A stretch of DNA of 64,000 nt. Origin: Chitinophaga solisilvae. GTDB taxonomy: Bacteria > Bacteroidota > Bacteroidia > Chitinophagales > Chitinophagaceae. The notes below the pieces were generated by a model, which worked only from the letters and a program-made list of their open reading frames with translations, had not been told where the DNA came from and did no database searches. Shown here piece by piece: positions 1-8,612 of the stretch; within the stretch, counting starts at the first letter, position 1, and each line of letters opens with the position of its first letter. A program made the position numbers and the translations under genes. The stretch is taken from assembly GCF_009928525.1 (NCBI RefSeq), contig NZ_JAABOK010000005.1, positions 310,692 through 374,691 of the forward strand, given 5' to 3'.

Positions 1-232
1 TGCCGATGGCGGCCACATTATCCCCGGAAATTCTGGCTTTCAGCAGGGCTTCGGCGGCAACGCTGGCCTGCGAGGTCCATATTTCCATAGCATCGTGTTC
101 TACCCATCCGGGTTGTGGAAATATTTGTTTGAATTCTTTTTGTGCGGTGGCAATGATGCTGCCCTGGTGGTCGAAGACGATAGCGCGTGAGCTGGTAGTG
201 CCCTGATCCAGCGAAAGAATATATTTCCCCAT
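1..232 (-). CDS. glpK: Glycerol kinase, N-terminal part (runs off the window)
   Basis: Only the first 77 codons are present; the gene continues beyond base 1. Reading leftward from the ATG at 232-230, the protein begins [20 protein letters not shown], the ATP-binding phosphate-1 motif (DQGTTSSR) of FGGY-family glycerol kinases, followed by a [14 protein letters not shown] segment, also characteristic of glycerol kinase. The enzyme phosphorylates glycerol to sn-glycerol-3-phosphate in the cytoplasm. The N-terminal match is strong, so confusion with xylulokinase or other FGGY sugar kinases is unlikely. It lies downstream of the aldolase gene on the same strand, separated from it by a clear terminator, so it probably has its own promoter. 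Confidence 0.93.
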   Translation of the reverse strand, partial: MGKYILSLDQGTTSSRAIVFDHQGSIIATAQKEFKQIFPQPGWVEHDAMEIWTSQASVAAEALLKARISGDNVAAIG

Positions 233-261
233 GCCCGTTAACGATTTAATGTATAACAATT

Positions 262-301
262 TACAAAAAAAATCCCCGGCGCAATCAACTGCACCGGGGA
301 T
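262..301 (-). terminator. Rho-independent terminator after the aldolase gene
   Basis: Arms 272-282 and 291-301 form an 11-bp G+C-rich stem (CCCCGG core, one G-U pair) with an 8-nt loop. On the minus strand the stem is followed by a run of seven T at 272-266. It lies 25 bases past the stop codon of the minus-strand aldolase. Confidence 0.85.
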
Positions 302-326
302 ACACCATCTAAAAAATATATTGTGA

Positions 327-977
327 TTACATTTTCTTCGCGTCTTCCAGGAACTTAGCCAGGCCGATATCTGTTAACGGATGTTTCAGCAGGCCGAGGA
401 TAGAATCTAACGGGCATGTACATACGTCGGCGCCTACTTCTGCACATTTCACAATGTGGAGTGCGCTACGGATGGATGCGGCGAGGATTTCAGTTTTGAA
501 GCCCTGGAGGGCATAGATCTGGGCGATCTGGGCAATCAGCTCAACGCCATCCCAGTTGCTGTCATCGATACGACCGATAAACGGAGAAACATAGGCAGCG
601 CCGGCTTTAGCAGCCAGGATAGCCTGACCTGCAGAAAATACCAGTGTGCAGTTGGTTCTGATACCGTTTTCAGTGAACCATTTGATAGCTTTTACGCCGT
701 CTTTGATCATCGGCACTTTCACCACGATGTTCGGATGAATAGCCGCCAGTTTTTTACCTTCTTCAATGATAGACTGAAAGTCTGTAGAAAATACTTCCGC
801 GCTCACGTCGCCGTCAACGATTTCGCAGATGGCTTCATAGTGCTTTAAAATAGCCTCTTCTCCCTTAATACCTTCTTTGGCCATCAGGGTAGGATTGGTA
901 GTAACGCCGTCCAGAACGCCGAGATCATGCGCTTCCTGTATCTGCGCAAGATTAGCCGTATCGATAAAGAATTTCAT
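327..977 (-). CDS. fsa: Transaldolase / fructose-6-phosphate aldolase family protein (short form)
   Basis: A 216-residue protein starting [20 protein letters not shown], the typical N-terminus of the short TalC/FSA branch of class I aldolases. GVTTNPTL (residues 24-31) and NIVVKVPM (83-90) are visible, with Lys87 the expected Schiff-base lysine. Length fits the small FSA/TalC group rather than the 310-380-residue transaldolases. It would catalyse either transaldolase chemistry in the pentose phosphate pathway or reversible cleavage of fructose-6-phosphate to glyceraldehyde-3-phosphate and dihydroxyacetone; sequence alone does not separate these. The DHA-side activity would fit a neighbouring glycerol kinase, but that link is inference. 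It stands alone between the SRP RNA gene and a terminator. Confidence 0.92.
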   Translation of the reverse strand: MKFFIDTANLAQIQEAHDLGVLDGVTTNPTLMAKEGIKGEEAILKHYEAICEIVDGDVSAEVFSTDFQSIIEEGKKLAAIHPNIVVKVPMIKDGVKAIKWFTENGIRTNCTLVFSAGQAILAAKAGAAYVSPFIGRIDDSNWDGVELIAQIAQIYALQGFKTEILAASIRSALHIVKCAEVGADVCTCPLDSILGLLKHPLTDIGLAKFLEDAKKM

Positions 978-1029
978 ACTATTAAAAATTAGTTTGTCAG
1001 GATTAATTCGTCTTTAGCGGAGTACACTT

Positions 1030-1090
1030 GTCATTAGCGCAAGAGGTGAGAAAATAGCAACCAGACGACTATTGACGAGCGACTAATGAC
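1030..1090. repeat. Inverted repeat between ffs and the aldolase gene
   Basis: GTCATTAGCGC at 1030-1040 is the reverse complement of the segment 1079-1090, apart from one extra A. The 38-nt centre contains no clear further stem. It lies just past the SRP RNA terminator and upstream of the aldolase start. It could be a secondary terminator or a regulatory stem for the aldolase mRNA; no function can be assigned. Confidence 0.4.
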
Positions 1091-1104
1091 CTTAAAAAAA
1101 GAAA

Positions 1105-1199
1105 GGCAAGTTACTTATATCGCACCGCTTCAACCACCTACCCTTGCTACATTCCTGTCCTGGGGGAGTTCAGCAGGAGCTGGTCGTATAAGACTTGCC
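1105..1199 (-). ncRNA. ffs: Signal recognition particle RNA, small bacterial type (4.5S-like)
   Basis: On the minus strand the region contains the conserved SRP domain-IV hairpin, with CCAGGACAGGAATGTAGC and then AAGGGTAGG. This corresponds to the Ffh-binding symmetric and asymmetric loops around the GGAA tetraloop. The ends pair: GGCAAGTC at 1199-1192 with ACTTGCC at 1111-1105, closing one long rod of about 95 nt, the size of the small 4.5S type. A near-ideal promoter lies upstream on the same strand: TTTG at 1235-1232, a 19-bp spacer, and TACCTTTG at 1212-1205. A T-rich tract (1104-1093) follows the 3' end and would terminate transcription. The RNA works with Ffh in co-translational membrane targeting. 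Any ORF called across it is spurious. Confidence 0.9.
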
Positions 1200-1204
1200 G
1201 GTTG

Positions 1205-1235
1205 CAAAGGTAATGCAATCCGCTGAAAATCCAAA
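1205..1235 (-). promoter_or_regulatory. Promoter of ffs
   Basis: The minus strand carries TTTG (1235-1232), a 19-bp spacer and TACCTTTG (1212-1205), matching the Bacteroidota housekeeping consensus TTTG-N19-21-TAnnTTTG. Transcription would start about five bases further on, which agrees with the 5' end of the SRP rod at 1199. Confidence 0.8.
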
Positions 1236-1433
1236 TTTTGTGCAAAAAATATCAAAAAAATATTCATCTCTTCCCCTTTTTTACGTGCCGTAATTTCCCA
1301 TTTCAGTGAACTATTATGTTGCCGCAATTGTTATGCCCAAATAGAAATCAGTTGTTCTAAACCTAATACTGGCGGACACTACAGCCCCCAGCCGACCGTC
1401 AGACCATTATTTATTCACCCTAAAAAAGTTGTT

Positions 1434-1862
1434 ATGGATTATTCTCAGGATTATGGCGCTTTTTTTTCTGTTCCATTCATTTTATTCTCTCTGGCCGTCT
1501 GTGTATTTACCATTATCTGCCACTGGAAGGTATATCAGAAAGCCGGTTACAAGGGCTGGGAATGCATTATTCCCATTTATAACATTTACATTTTACTGAA
1601 GATTGTAGGCAAACCATGGTGGTGGCTGATCCTGTTCTGTATTCCTTTCGTTAACATCATCTTTGCCATCTGGACCACCAATCTGCTGAGCCTCAGCTTT
1701 GGCAAATCCACCGCCTTTACGCTCGGATTGATATTCCTGAGCATTATCTTTGTGGCCATCCTGGCATTTGACCGTACCGTCATTTATCGGGGACCGGCCG
1801 GAAATCCTGATGTGATTAATCCTTTGGACGATATTAATTCCATCGGGAAGAAAGCCGTGTGA
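1434..1862 (+). CDS. DUF5684-type small membrane protein
   Basis: A 142-residue protein with about four hydrophobic segments: near residues 10-30, around 45-60, 62-80 and 90-110. The cytoplasmic loop motif KAGYKGWECIIPIYNIY followed by a KPWWW segment and IPFVNII is characteristic of the DUF5684 family (often annotated as a signal-peptidase-I-like membrane protein). No catalytic residues are apparent and the function of the family is unknown. The next gene begins 30 bases downstream and is also a small membrane protein, so the two are probably co-transcribed. Confidence 0.75.
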   Translation: MDYSQDYGAFFSVPFILFSLAVCVFTIICHWKVYQKAGYKGWECIIPIYNIYILLKIVGKPWWWLILFCIPFVNIIFAIWTTNLLSLSFGKSTAFTLGLIFLSIIFVAILAFDRTVIYRGPAGNPDVINPLDDINSIGKKAV

Positions 1863-1891
1863 TATTATCCGTTTAACTTTATCCACTAACC

Positions 1892-2341
1892 ATGCAATCA
1901 TCCTCCCTCCCTGACGGGAAAGACCTGCTGCGCGACCTGAGCGACGAACAACAGTACGAAGTAGCTACCCGGGAACAACGCTTTATCAACTTTCTGATAG
2001 ACTATGCCGTGTATGTTGTGGCATTGGGTATTGTTGCCTACATATTCGGCGCCACTTTTATGTCCGATTCTCTGGGAACACAACTGTTGCTTCAGCTCCT
2101 GTTCCTGGCTATGTATGTAGGTTATTACTATTTCATGGAAACTTTCATGGACGGCCGCACACTGGGCAAAATGGTGACGGGCACCCGCGCTGTTCTCAAG
2201 AACGGCAACAGAATGCCCTCCGGCAAAATACTGCTGCGCTCCCTCGCCAGAGCCGTTCCCTTCGAACCCTTCAGCGCCTTCGGCACCAGCCCCTGGCATG
2301 ATGAATGGACGGGGACGGTGGTGATTAAAAGTAAATACTAA
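1892..2341 (+). CDS. RDD family membrane protein (149 aa)
   Basis: An RDD-domain protein. After a hydrophilic N-terminus, residues 25-27 region begins with QRFINFLIDY (in place of RDD-family R..A.liD), followed by two hydrophobic segments (about 33-52 and 62-82) and the signature GRTLGKMVTGTRAV around residues 88-101, then RSLARAVPFEPFSAFG. RDD proteins are small integral membrane proteins; some act in ion or compatible-solute transport, but no substrate can be assigned. It shares the family with the convergent gene at 2462-3223. Its stop codon (2339-2341) lies one base before a large palindrome. Confidence 0.85.
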   Translation: MQSSSLPDGKDLLRDLSDEQQYEVATREQRFINFLIDYAVYVVALGIVAYIFGATFMSDSLGTQLLLQLLFLAMYVGYYYFMETFMDGRTLGKMVTGTRAVLKNGNRMPSGKILLRSLARAVPFEPFSAFGTSPWHDEWTGTVVIKSKY

Positions 2342-2342
2342 C

Positions 2343-2464
2343 TAATTACGAATTGCGAATTACGAATTGCGAATGAGGAGCGAAGACATAAGCGGATACT
2401 AAATTCTTCATCCGCTTATGTCTTCGCTCCTCATTTGCAATTCGTAATTCGCAATTCGTAATTA
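2343..2464. repeat. Large gene-end palindrome P1 (heptamer-array family)
   Basis: The 55-nt arms at 2343-2397 and 2410-2464 are reverse complements with one mismatch, around a 12-nt loop. The outer part has four copies of the heptamer AATTRCG; the inner stem is GAGGAGCGAAGA, then CATA, then AGCGGAT. It fills the gap between two convergent RDD genes. It starts one base after one stop codon and contains the other (2464-2462). The position suits a bidirectional terminator, but no T-tract follows the stem. Four relatives lie at 10501, 24598, 32316 and 49965. Confidence 0.9.
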
Positions 2465-3223
2465 ATTCCCCCTGGTAGTATAGTAGTTGTAATCATTCAA
2501 CACAGTTTCCAGGAAGGCCGTATGTGAGAGATCTGATTCAATATGCAGCACTTCTTTTACCCGGAAGGCTACGCGGGCGGCCAGTTCGTCGTCTTTGGCC
2601 CTGAGTGCCTTGTCCAGGAGGTCTTTTACCTTGTTCATGTCTCTGTCAGTCAGCTTCAGGATCTGAGGGAATTGAGGCTGGTAGTCTATTTCGGACATGT
2701 CGCGGAAAATTGTTTCTTCAATACTGCCGCTACGTTTGGTGCTGATAACGATGGTGCCGGCTACTACGTCGCCGAGACGCTGGCTGTAAGGTGAACGGGC
2801 AATTGATACAGCCGGAATGATTACCGGAATAAAAAATGCCATGAACAGGGCAGGAGATTCCACCATCCTGAAAATCCAGCGGATCAGGTGCTGGCTGACA
2901 GTTGGCCGGTTGCCGGTAAGGCTCACCACTTTCAGCTTCATCACCATCTTACCGGGTGTTTGTCCGCCCATCGTGATTTCTGTAAGTGGAAAATATAATA
3001 GTATCGGTAATATCAGTATCAGGATAAGAAGAACATTTCCGGTAGTCATCGAAACCGTACCGGAACCCATAAAAGAGGTAATGGTTCTGTATACCAGCAG
3101 GTAATAGGCGAAGCGGATACCGAAATCTATGAGCCAGGCGAGAAAACGTTTCATCACATCCGCCGTTTCAAACTCCAGGTCAATGTTAAAGGAAGTGGGT
3201 ATTTTAATATTGCTCATACTCAA
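2462..3223 (-). CDS. RDD family membrane protein (253 aa)
   Basis: Residues 15-45 include ETADVMKRFLAWLIDFGIRF, the R...A..iD signature of the RDD domain. Hydrophobic segments follow at about 30-50 and 60-82, then GGQTPGKMVMKLKVVSLTG near residues 87-105, a further hydrophobic stretch near 125-145, and RLGDVVAGTIVIS. A hydrophilic C-terminal tail of about 80 residues distinguishes it from the shorter RDD protein at 1892. It is divergent from the SpoIIM-DUF4129-DUF4350-MoxR-DUF58 operon; RDD genes commonly accompany that operon in Bacteroidota, so it probably belongs to the same membrane system. Its TAA stop is supplied by the outer end of palindrome P1. Confidence 0.87.
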   Translation of the reverse strand: MSMSNIKIPTSFNIDLEFETADVMKRFLAWLIDFGIRFAYYLLVYRTITSFMGSGTVSMTTGNVLLILILILPILLYFPLTEITMGGQTPGKMVMKLKVVSLTGNRPTVSQHLIRWIFRMVESPALFMAFFIPVIIPAVSIARSPYSQRLGDVVAGTIVISTKRSGSIEETIFRDMSEIDYQPQFPQILKLTDRDMNKVKDLLDKALRAKDDELAARVAFRVKEVLHIESDLSHTAFLETVLNDYNYYTTRGN

Positions 3224-3322
3224 ATTTACATATTTGTTTATATTTTGTTGAACGATTTAGTATGTTTGCCTGTACTCCCCAGTAGCAACCCGTAATCCGG
3301 ATTAAAAGGGAATGGACGCACT

Positions 3323-4324
3323 ATGAGAGAATCGCTGTTTATCAAGAAAAATTTAACCCGCTGGAAGAAATACCAGGAAGAGCAGACAGATGATCCTGAT
3401 GAGATGGCGGAAAGATTTGTATCTATACTGGATGACCTTTCTTACGCCAAAACATTTTATAGCTTCAGTAAAGTAACCCGCTATATCAACGGTCTGGCAG
3501 CCGGTATTTATCAGCGTATCTATCAGAACCGTAAAGAAGAAATCGGCCGTTTTCAACTGTTCTTCCGGTTTGAGCTGCCCCTGCTTTTCAGACAATATCA
3601 CCGGCTGTTATTATTTACGCTGAGTTTCTTTCTTCTGTTCTGCATCATCGGCGCCTTTTCCTCCGCACATGATGAAACCTTTGTGCGTGGCTTTCTCGGC
3701 GATGAATATGTGAATATGACAGAAAGAAATATAGCAGCGAAAGATCCGTTCGGCGTATACAAACAGGAAAATCCGCTGCTGATGTTTCTCAGCATTGCCG
3801 TGAATAATATCAGGGTGGCATTCATGTGCTATGTGAGCGGTATCTTCCTGGGCGCAGGTACTTTGTTCATGCTGATGCGCAACGGGGTGATGCTGGGCGT
3901 ATTCCAGTACATATTTTTCTCCCACGGTCTTGGCTTCAAATCTGTGCTGGTAATATGGATTCACGGTACGCTGGAAATTTCCAGCATCGTGATTGCCGGC
4001 TGTGCAGGCATCATACTGGGTACCAGCGTACTGTTTCCCGGTACCCGCAAAAGAGTGGACGCGCTCCGTAAAGGTGCAAAGGATGGTATTAAAATCATGA
4101 TAACACTGGTGCCTATCTTTATTATGGCGGCTTTCCTGGAGGGCTTTGTTACCAGATATACTGAAATGCCGCTGTGGCTGAGCCTTTTCATCCTGCTGGG
4201 ATCACTGGCATTCATCATCGGATATTTTGTGATATACCCGATCATCTTACACCGTAAGGGTTTCAGTCTGGATGCATCCGGAAAAGTAAATATTCCTGTT
4301 ACCCGGTCAAAGAAGGCATTATGA
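3323..4324 (+). CDS. SpoIIM-like (stage II sporulation protein M family) membrane protein
   Basis: A 333-residue protein with a charged N-terminal cytoplasmic region (about 1-90) and roughly six hydrophobic segments between residues 95 and 310. The central segments SIAVNNIRVAFMCYVSGIFL and HGTLEISSIVIAG match the SpoIIM family (DUF95), where the N..R.A and HG..E motifs are conserved. Bacteroidota do not sporulate, so the name reflects homology only. It is the first gene of a tight operon: the next ORF overlaps it by 4 nt (ATGA) and encodes a DUF4129 protein, followed by DUF4350, MoxR and DUF58 genes. The set suggests assembly or quality control of a membrane complex; the precise role is unknown. 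Confidence 0.88.
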   Translation: MRESLFIKKNLTRWKKYQEEQTDDPDEMAERFVSILDDLSYAKTFYSFSKVTRYINGLAAGIYQRIYQNRKEEIGRFQLFFRFELPLLFRQYHRLLLFTLSFFLLFCIIGAFSSAHDETFVRGFLGDEYVNMTERNIAAKDPFGVYKQENPLLMFLSIAVNNIRVAFMCYVSGIFLGAGTLFMLMRNGVMLGVFQYIFFSHGLGFKSVLVIWIHGTLEISSIVIAGCAGIILGTSVLFPGTRKRVDALRKGAKDGIKIMITLVPIFIMAAFLEGFVTRYTEMPLWLSLFILLGSLAFIIGYFVIYPIILHRKGFSLDASGKVNIPVTRSKKAL

Positions 4325-5046
4325 GTTGCAGCAAGCTGAAAAAATATTGTCAACGGTTATTCATCGCACTGATGTTGTGTCTGCCGGTGGCAGGCATAGC
4401 GCAGGATAGCACTGCAGAAGCGGAAGAACCGGATGTTGCTGCCTACGAAATGCGGCAGGTCCCAGATTCCCTGATGCAGCAGCTAAAGAAGGATTCCCGC
4501 CTGCAGTACCAGGATAAAACAGAGAAACCGAAAAAAGACAACAATAACATCTTCACCGGTCTGTTTAATTTTTTGTTTTATCTAAGCGGTGCTATACGCT
4601 ACCTGGTAGTGACGCTGGTGGTAGTGGGAGTAGGAGCACTGGTATACCTGTTCATGAAAAATAACGGCCTGAGCATCTTCAAAAAACCTAAGCTGCTGGA
4701 AGGACTGGATGAAATACCGGAAGAAAGCCTGCAGAGTGCTGCCGAGTTTGAAGAGAAAATAAAAGCAGCTATCCAGGAGAAAAATATCCGGCAGGCAGTG
4801 CGCTGGTGGTATCTCTACACCTTATTTCAGCTGGCAGGCAAACAACTGATTATCCAGGCAAAAGATAAAACCAATAATGATTATCTGCGCAGTATGCGCG
4901 AGACGCCTTACTATAAAACATTTTCAACGCTGACCATGGACTATGAATACATCTGGTACGGCGGATTTGAAGTGAGTGAAGACAGTTTCCGGGAAATTAA
5001 TCAGCAGTTCCGCGATTTTAATAACCATTTAGCAAAAACATCGTGA
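4321..5046 (+). CDS. DUF4129 domain-containing membrane protein
   Basis: A 241-residue protein with an N-terminal signal sequence (residues about 8-28, ending GIAQ), a periplasmic segment, one transmembrane helix (about 92-112) and a C-terminal cytoplasmic DUF4129 domain. Diagnostic features are the RQAVRWWYLYTLFQLAGK stretch, then TNNDYL and the closing YEYIWYGGFEVSE. It overlaps the preceding SpoIIM-like gene by four bases and the following DUF4350 gene by four bases, indicating translational coupling. DUF4129 proteins are regularly found with MoxR ATPases and DUF58 proteins; biochemical function is not established. Confidence 0.85.
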   Translation: MSCSKLKKYCQRLFIALMLCLPVAGIAQDSTAEAEEPDVAAYEMRQVPDSLMQQLKKDSRLQYQDKTEKPKKDNNNIFTGLFNFLFYLSGAIRYLVVTLVVVGVGALVYLFMKNNGLSIFKKPKLLEGLDEIPEESLQSAAEFEEKIKAAIQEKNIRQAVRWWYLYTLFQLAGKQLIIQAKDKTNNDYLRSMRETPYYKTFSTLTMDYEYIWYGGFEVSEDSFREINQQFRDFNNHLAKTS

Positions 5047-6269
5047 AAACCAGCACTACATATTACATAGCGGGCGGTATCGGATTGCTGCTGATAGTGT
5101 TACTGATTATCGGCGGACTGAAGCGGGACGATCAGGCGCAGTCAACAGACATGCGTTATGCTACCTTCGCTGCAAAAGATAAGAAAGCGGGCGGCGGCTA
5201 TGTGGCTTACAGGACACTGCCCCGGCTTTTCGATAACCATTCCGTACAAACCGTTACCAAACCCTTTGCCAGCACCCTTTCCAGGGAAAGCCAGCTGCGG
5301 TATCCCGGCAATGCCTATATACTGGTATCCGATCAGCTCTATACCACCGAAAATGATATTACTTCCATGATGGAATGTGTTTCAGTGGGTAATGACCTGT
5401 TTATGGCCGTCAATACTATAGACCCGCGGCTGGGCAGGAAACTGGGATTCGAAGTAACGGAAGGCGATAACTTTCAGCAACGCAGCGCCAATATTGCACA
5501 ACATCTGCATGACAGCACTATCCCGGTGAATAAAAGTTTCTCCTATAATGGTATGATTGCAGGCAGTTATTTCTCAAAGATAGATACTGCCTCTACTACC
5601 GTGCTGGGTACCAATTTCAAACAGAAACCCAATTTCATCCGGATAGCGCATGTAGACGGATTCATTTACCTCTCCCTCAATCCTTATACATTTACCAACT
5701 ACTTTCTGTTACGGGGCAGTAATATACAGGCTATGGAAACACAGCTGTCCTATATCCCAAAGGAAGTGGTGAATGTTTACTGGGATGATTTTTATTGCCA
5801 CCAGCACAGCGCACAGTCCGGCGAATTCAGCCAATGGCAGGTGCTGATGCGCTATCCTTCCCTGCGGTGGGCTTTATGGCTGGCCATAGCGCTGTTACTG
5901 CTCTACGTAATTTTTGAAGGCAAGCGCCGGCAGCGTATTATTCCTGACCGGCCTCCGCTGGCCAACACTTCGCTGGAGTTTGTGGATGCCATCGGGCAGC
6001 TGTATTACCAGCAGCATAACAACTATAACCTGGCGCACAAAATGACGCTGCATCTGCTGGAATATATCCGTACCCGTTTCTATCTGAATACCAATCACCT
6101 GAATGAAGCATTCGCAGAAGCCCTCTCAAAAAAGTCGGCCCTGCCTGAAAGCGATATCCGGCAACTGTTACAGATGATACATGATGTACAGCTGGCGGAA
6201 ACTGTCAGCGATGATATGCTCAGGGAATATTATAAATGCATTCAACATTTTTACTTAAATACGAAATAA
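5043..6269 (+). CDS. DUF4350 domain-containing membrane protein
   Basis: A 408-residue protein with a short N-terminal helix (residues about 8-26), an extracytoplasmic DUF4350 region (about 30-270) and a second helix (about 277-293, ALWLAIALLLLYVIFEG). The C-terminal cytoplasmic part includes LEFVDAIGQLYYQQHNNYNL, usual for this family. The start is GTG at 5043, overlapping the DUF4129 stop (GTGA). The stop codon directly abuts the MoxR ATG at 6270, so translation is coupled on both sides. It has the expected length and order for this operon type. Function is unknown; DUF4350 regions may bind a ligand, but nothing here shows one. Confidence 0.85.
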   Translation: MKTSTTYYIAGGIGLLLIVLLIIGGLKRDDQAQSTDMRYATFAAKDKKAGGGYVAYRTLPRLFDNHSVQTVTKPFASTLSRESQLRYPGNAYILVSDQLYTTENDITSMMECVSVGNDLFMAVNTIDPRLGRKLGFEVTEGDNFQQRSANIAQHLHDSTIPVNKSFSYNGMIAGSYFSKIDTASTTVLGTNFKQKPNFIRIAHVDGFIYLSLNPYTFTNYFLLRGSNIQAMETQLSYIPKEVVNVYWDDFYCHQHSAQSGEFSQWQVLMRYPSLRWALWLAIALLLLYVIFEGKRRQRIIPDRPPLANTSLEFVDAIGQLYYQQHNNYNLAHKMTLHLLEYIRTRFYLNTNHLNEAFAEALSKKSALPESDIRQLLQMIHDVQLAETVSDDMLREYYKCIQHFYLNTK

Positions 6270-7250
6270 ATGGACATCAATACCTTTCAGCCGCGTACTG
6301 ATTTCTCTGCTTTACATGAAGGGGTGGAGGCTATCAGAACACAAATCGGAAAAGTAATTGTAGGGCAGCATCAGATGGTAGACCTGCTGATAGCTGGTTT
6401 GCTCACACAGGGGCATGTGTTGATTGAAGGGGTGCCGGGTGTTGCTAAAACATTAACCGCCAAATTGCTGGCGCAGTGCGTAGATGCCGATTTCTCCAGG
6501 ATTCAGTTCACACCGGATCTGATGCCTGCCGATGTACTGGGAACATCCGTATTTAATCCGCAGACAAGGGAATTTGAATATAAAAAGGGACCTGTTTTCA
6601 GTAACCTGGTGCTGATAGATGAGATCAACCGCGCCCCGGCGAAAACACAGTCAGCCCTTTTTGAAGTAATGGAAGAAAGACAGATCACAAACGATGGCAC
6701 CACCTATGCGCTGGACCGTCCGTTTATGGTGATAGCCACACAGAATCCGATTGAGCAGGAAGGTACGTACCGCTTGCCGGAAGCGCAGCTGGATCGTTTT
6801 CTTTTCAAGATAGAAGTGAAATACCCTGACCTGCAGCAGGAAGTAGCCGTGCTGCATAGTATAGACCGGCTGCATAGTACCACAGACCTGGTACAGCAGG
6901 CGCAGAAAGTGGTGACGGCCACAGAGATCATTAACTACCAGAACCTGGTACGACAGGTACGCATTGATGAAAAGCTGCTGCATTATATTGCTGCTATTGT
7001 TCATGAAACACGCATGAATGCATCGTTATACCTGGGGGCTTCTCCACGTGCATCCATTGCCGTTATGAACTGCGCCAAAGCTATTGCTGCCATGCGTAAC
7101 CGCGACTTTGTCATTCCGGATGATGTGGTGGAAATGGTGCCGCATGTATTGCGTCACCGCATTATGCTCACGCCTGAAAAGGAAATGGAGGGCATCAGCA
7201 CGGATGATGTAATTGCCCAGATCATTAAGATGGTGGAAGTACCACGATAA
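6270..7250 (+). CDS. MoxR-family AAA+ ATPase
   Basis: A 326-residue MoxR ATPase. Walker A GVPGVAKT lies near residues 55-62, Walker B LVLIDEINRAP near 114-124, and the sensor-1 segment ATQNPIEQEGTYRLPEAQLD near 155-174. The C-terminal lid includes GASPRAS. MoxR proteins act as chaperone-like ATPases that help mature metal-dependent or membrane protein complexes, usually with a VWA or DUF58 partner, here the next gene (9-nt gap). The ATG follows the previous stop with no gap. The family assignment is secure; the substrate of this copy is unknown. Confidence 0.95.
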   Translation: MDINTFQPRTDFSALHEGVEAIRTQIGKVIVGQHQMVDLLIAGLLTQGHVLIEGVPGVAKTLTAKLLAQCVDADFSRIQFTPDLMPADVLGTSVFNPQTREFEYKKGPVFSNLVLIDEINRAPAKTQSALFEVMEERQITNDGTTYALDRPFMVIATQNPIEQEGTYRLPEAQLDRFLFKIEVKYPDLQQEVAVLHSIDRLHSTTDLVQQAQKVVTATEIINYQNLVRQVRIDEKLLHYIAAIVHETRMNASLYLGASPRASIAVMNCAKAIAAMRNRDFVIPDDVVEMVPHVLRHRIMLTPEKEMEGISTDDVIAQIIKMVEVPR

Positions 7251-7259
7251 GCTATTGAT

Positions 7260-8612
7260 ATGTCTCCCACAGTAAAAAATAATTTATATCAGCTGCTGTT
7301 TTTCACCCGGCGTTTTTATATGGCGCTGGGAGGAAATATCCTGCTGTTTATCATATCCTTTTTTGTTCCGCCGCTGTATACCGTTTCCATGCTGGTGTTC
7401 CTGGCTTTACTGGTGTTGCTGCTGCTGGATATGGCATTGCTGGTGGCGCGCCCTGCCACTATCCTGGAGCTGGAAAGAAAGGTAAGTCCGCGTCTGAGCA
7501 ATGGCGATGATAATGAAGTTATCCTCCGTTGCGTGAATCATTACCCGTTTCCTGTACAGGTGGCTGTTATTGACGAACTGCCGGTGCAGTTCCAGCGCCG
7601 TGATTTTCTTTTGAAGGAGAAGATAGGCGCCGGCATGGCACATACTTTCCGCTATGTGTTGCGTCCTGTGGAGAGAGGAGTGTATGCATTCGGGTATACC
7701 AATGTTTTTATCAGAACAGCGCTGGGTATGATCCGCCGCCGTTTTGTTTTCAATACGGAACAATCCGTGCAGGTATATCCCGGCTTTCAGCAGCTGCGGC
7801 ACTATTCTCTCTTCTCGTATGCAAACCGGCTGCAGGAAGCCGGCGTGCATAAGCGTCGGGTAATAGGCCACAGTATGGAGTTCGATCATATCAAACCCTA
7901 TGTAAAGGGAGATGATGTGCGGATGCTTAACTGGAAAGCTACTGCCCGCACCGGCAACCTGATGGTCAACAATTATGTGGAAGAAAAATCGCAGCAGGTA
8001 TATTGTGTGATTGATAAGGGCCGTACAATGAAGATGCCTTTCAACGGGCTGTCTCTGCTGGATTACGCTATTAATGCCTCGCTGGTGTTCAGCAATGTGG
8101 CGCTGAATAAAGGCGATAAAGCCGGACTGGCCACCTTTACAGAACAGCAGGTGGATGTGCTGGCGGCAACCAGCAAAAAAACGCAGCTGGACAAGATCCT
8201 GGAGATGTTGTATGCGCAGGAAACGCAGTGGCAGGAGAGCGATTATGAAGCGCTGAGCGTGCAGCTGCGCAGTAATTTATCGCAGCGTTCCCTGCTGATA
8301 TTGTTTACCAATTTCGAATCTATGTCCAGCCTGCAGCGGCAGTTGCCTTTCCTGCGGCGCCTGGCGCGGTATCACCTGTTGCTGGTGGTATTTTTTGAGA
8401 ATACGGAGCTGAAGAAAATTACGGAAGAACCGCAGCAGGATGTGGAAGGAATTTACAGGCAGACGATAGCGCAGAAGTTCGCTTATGACAAGAAACTGAT
8501 TGTAAAGGAGCTGGCGAAATATGGTATTATGTCACTGCTGAGCCCACCTGAGCAGCTGACGGTGAATGTGGTCAATAAATACCTGGAGCTGAAGGCACGG
8601 ACGCTGATCTAG
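7260..8612 (+). CDS. DUF58 domain-containing protein (VWA-like MoxR partner)
   Basis: A 450-residue protein with two hydrophobic helices close to the N-terminus (about 20-40 and 42-62). A beta-rich extracytoplasmic region and the DUF58 signature follow: HSMEFDHIKPYVKGDDVRML, then NWKATARTGNLMVNNYVEE. The C-terminal half resembles a von Willebrand A fold. DUF58 proteins typically pair with MoxR, as here. It ends the operon that starts at 3323. Its TAG stop lies within the palindromic CTAG at 8609-8612 that also gives the TAG stop of the convergent gene, so the two coding regions overlap by 4 bp. Confidence 0.9.
   Translation: MSPTVKNNLYQLLFFTRRFYMALGGNILLFIISFFVPPLYTVSMLVFLALLVLLLLDMALLVARPATILELERKVSPRLSNGDDNEVILRCVNHYPFPVQVAVIDELPVQFQRRDFLLKEKIGAGMAHTFRYVLRPVERGVYAFGYTNVFIRTALGMIRRRFVFNTEQSVQVYPGFQQLRHYSLFSYANRLQEAGVHKRRVIGHSMEFDHIKPYVKGDDVRMLNWKATARTGNLMVNNYVEEKSQQVYCVIDKGRTMKMPFNGLSLLDYAINASLVFSNVALNKGDKAGLATFTEQQVDVLAATSKKTQLDKILEMLYAQETQWQESDYEALSVQLRSNLSQRSLLILFTNFESMSSLQRQLPFLRRLARYHLLLVVFFENTELKKITEEPQQDVEGIYRQTIAQKFAYDKKLIVKELAKYGIMSLLSPPEQLTVNVVNKYLELKARTLI

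Noticed and set aside
1130..1327. Minus-strand 65-codon ORF
   Set aside because: It lies across the SRP RNA and its promoter; no protein family resemblance.
2343..2464. Heptamer arrays considered as a CRISPR array
   Set aside because: The repeats are 7 nt without spacers, arranged as mirror images, and no cas genes are in the window.
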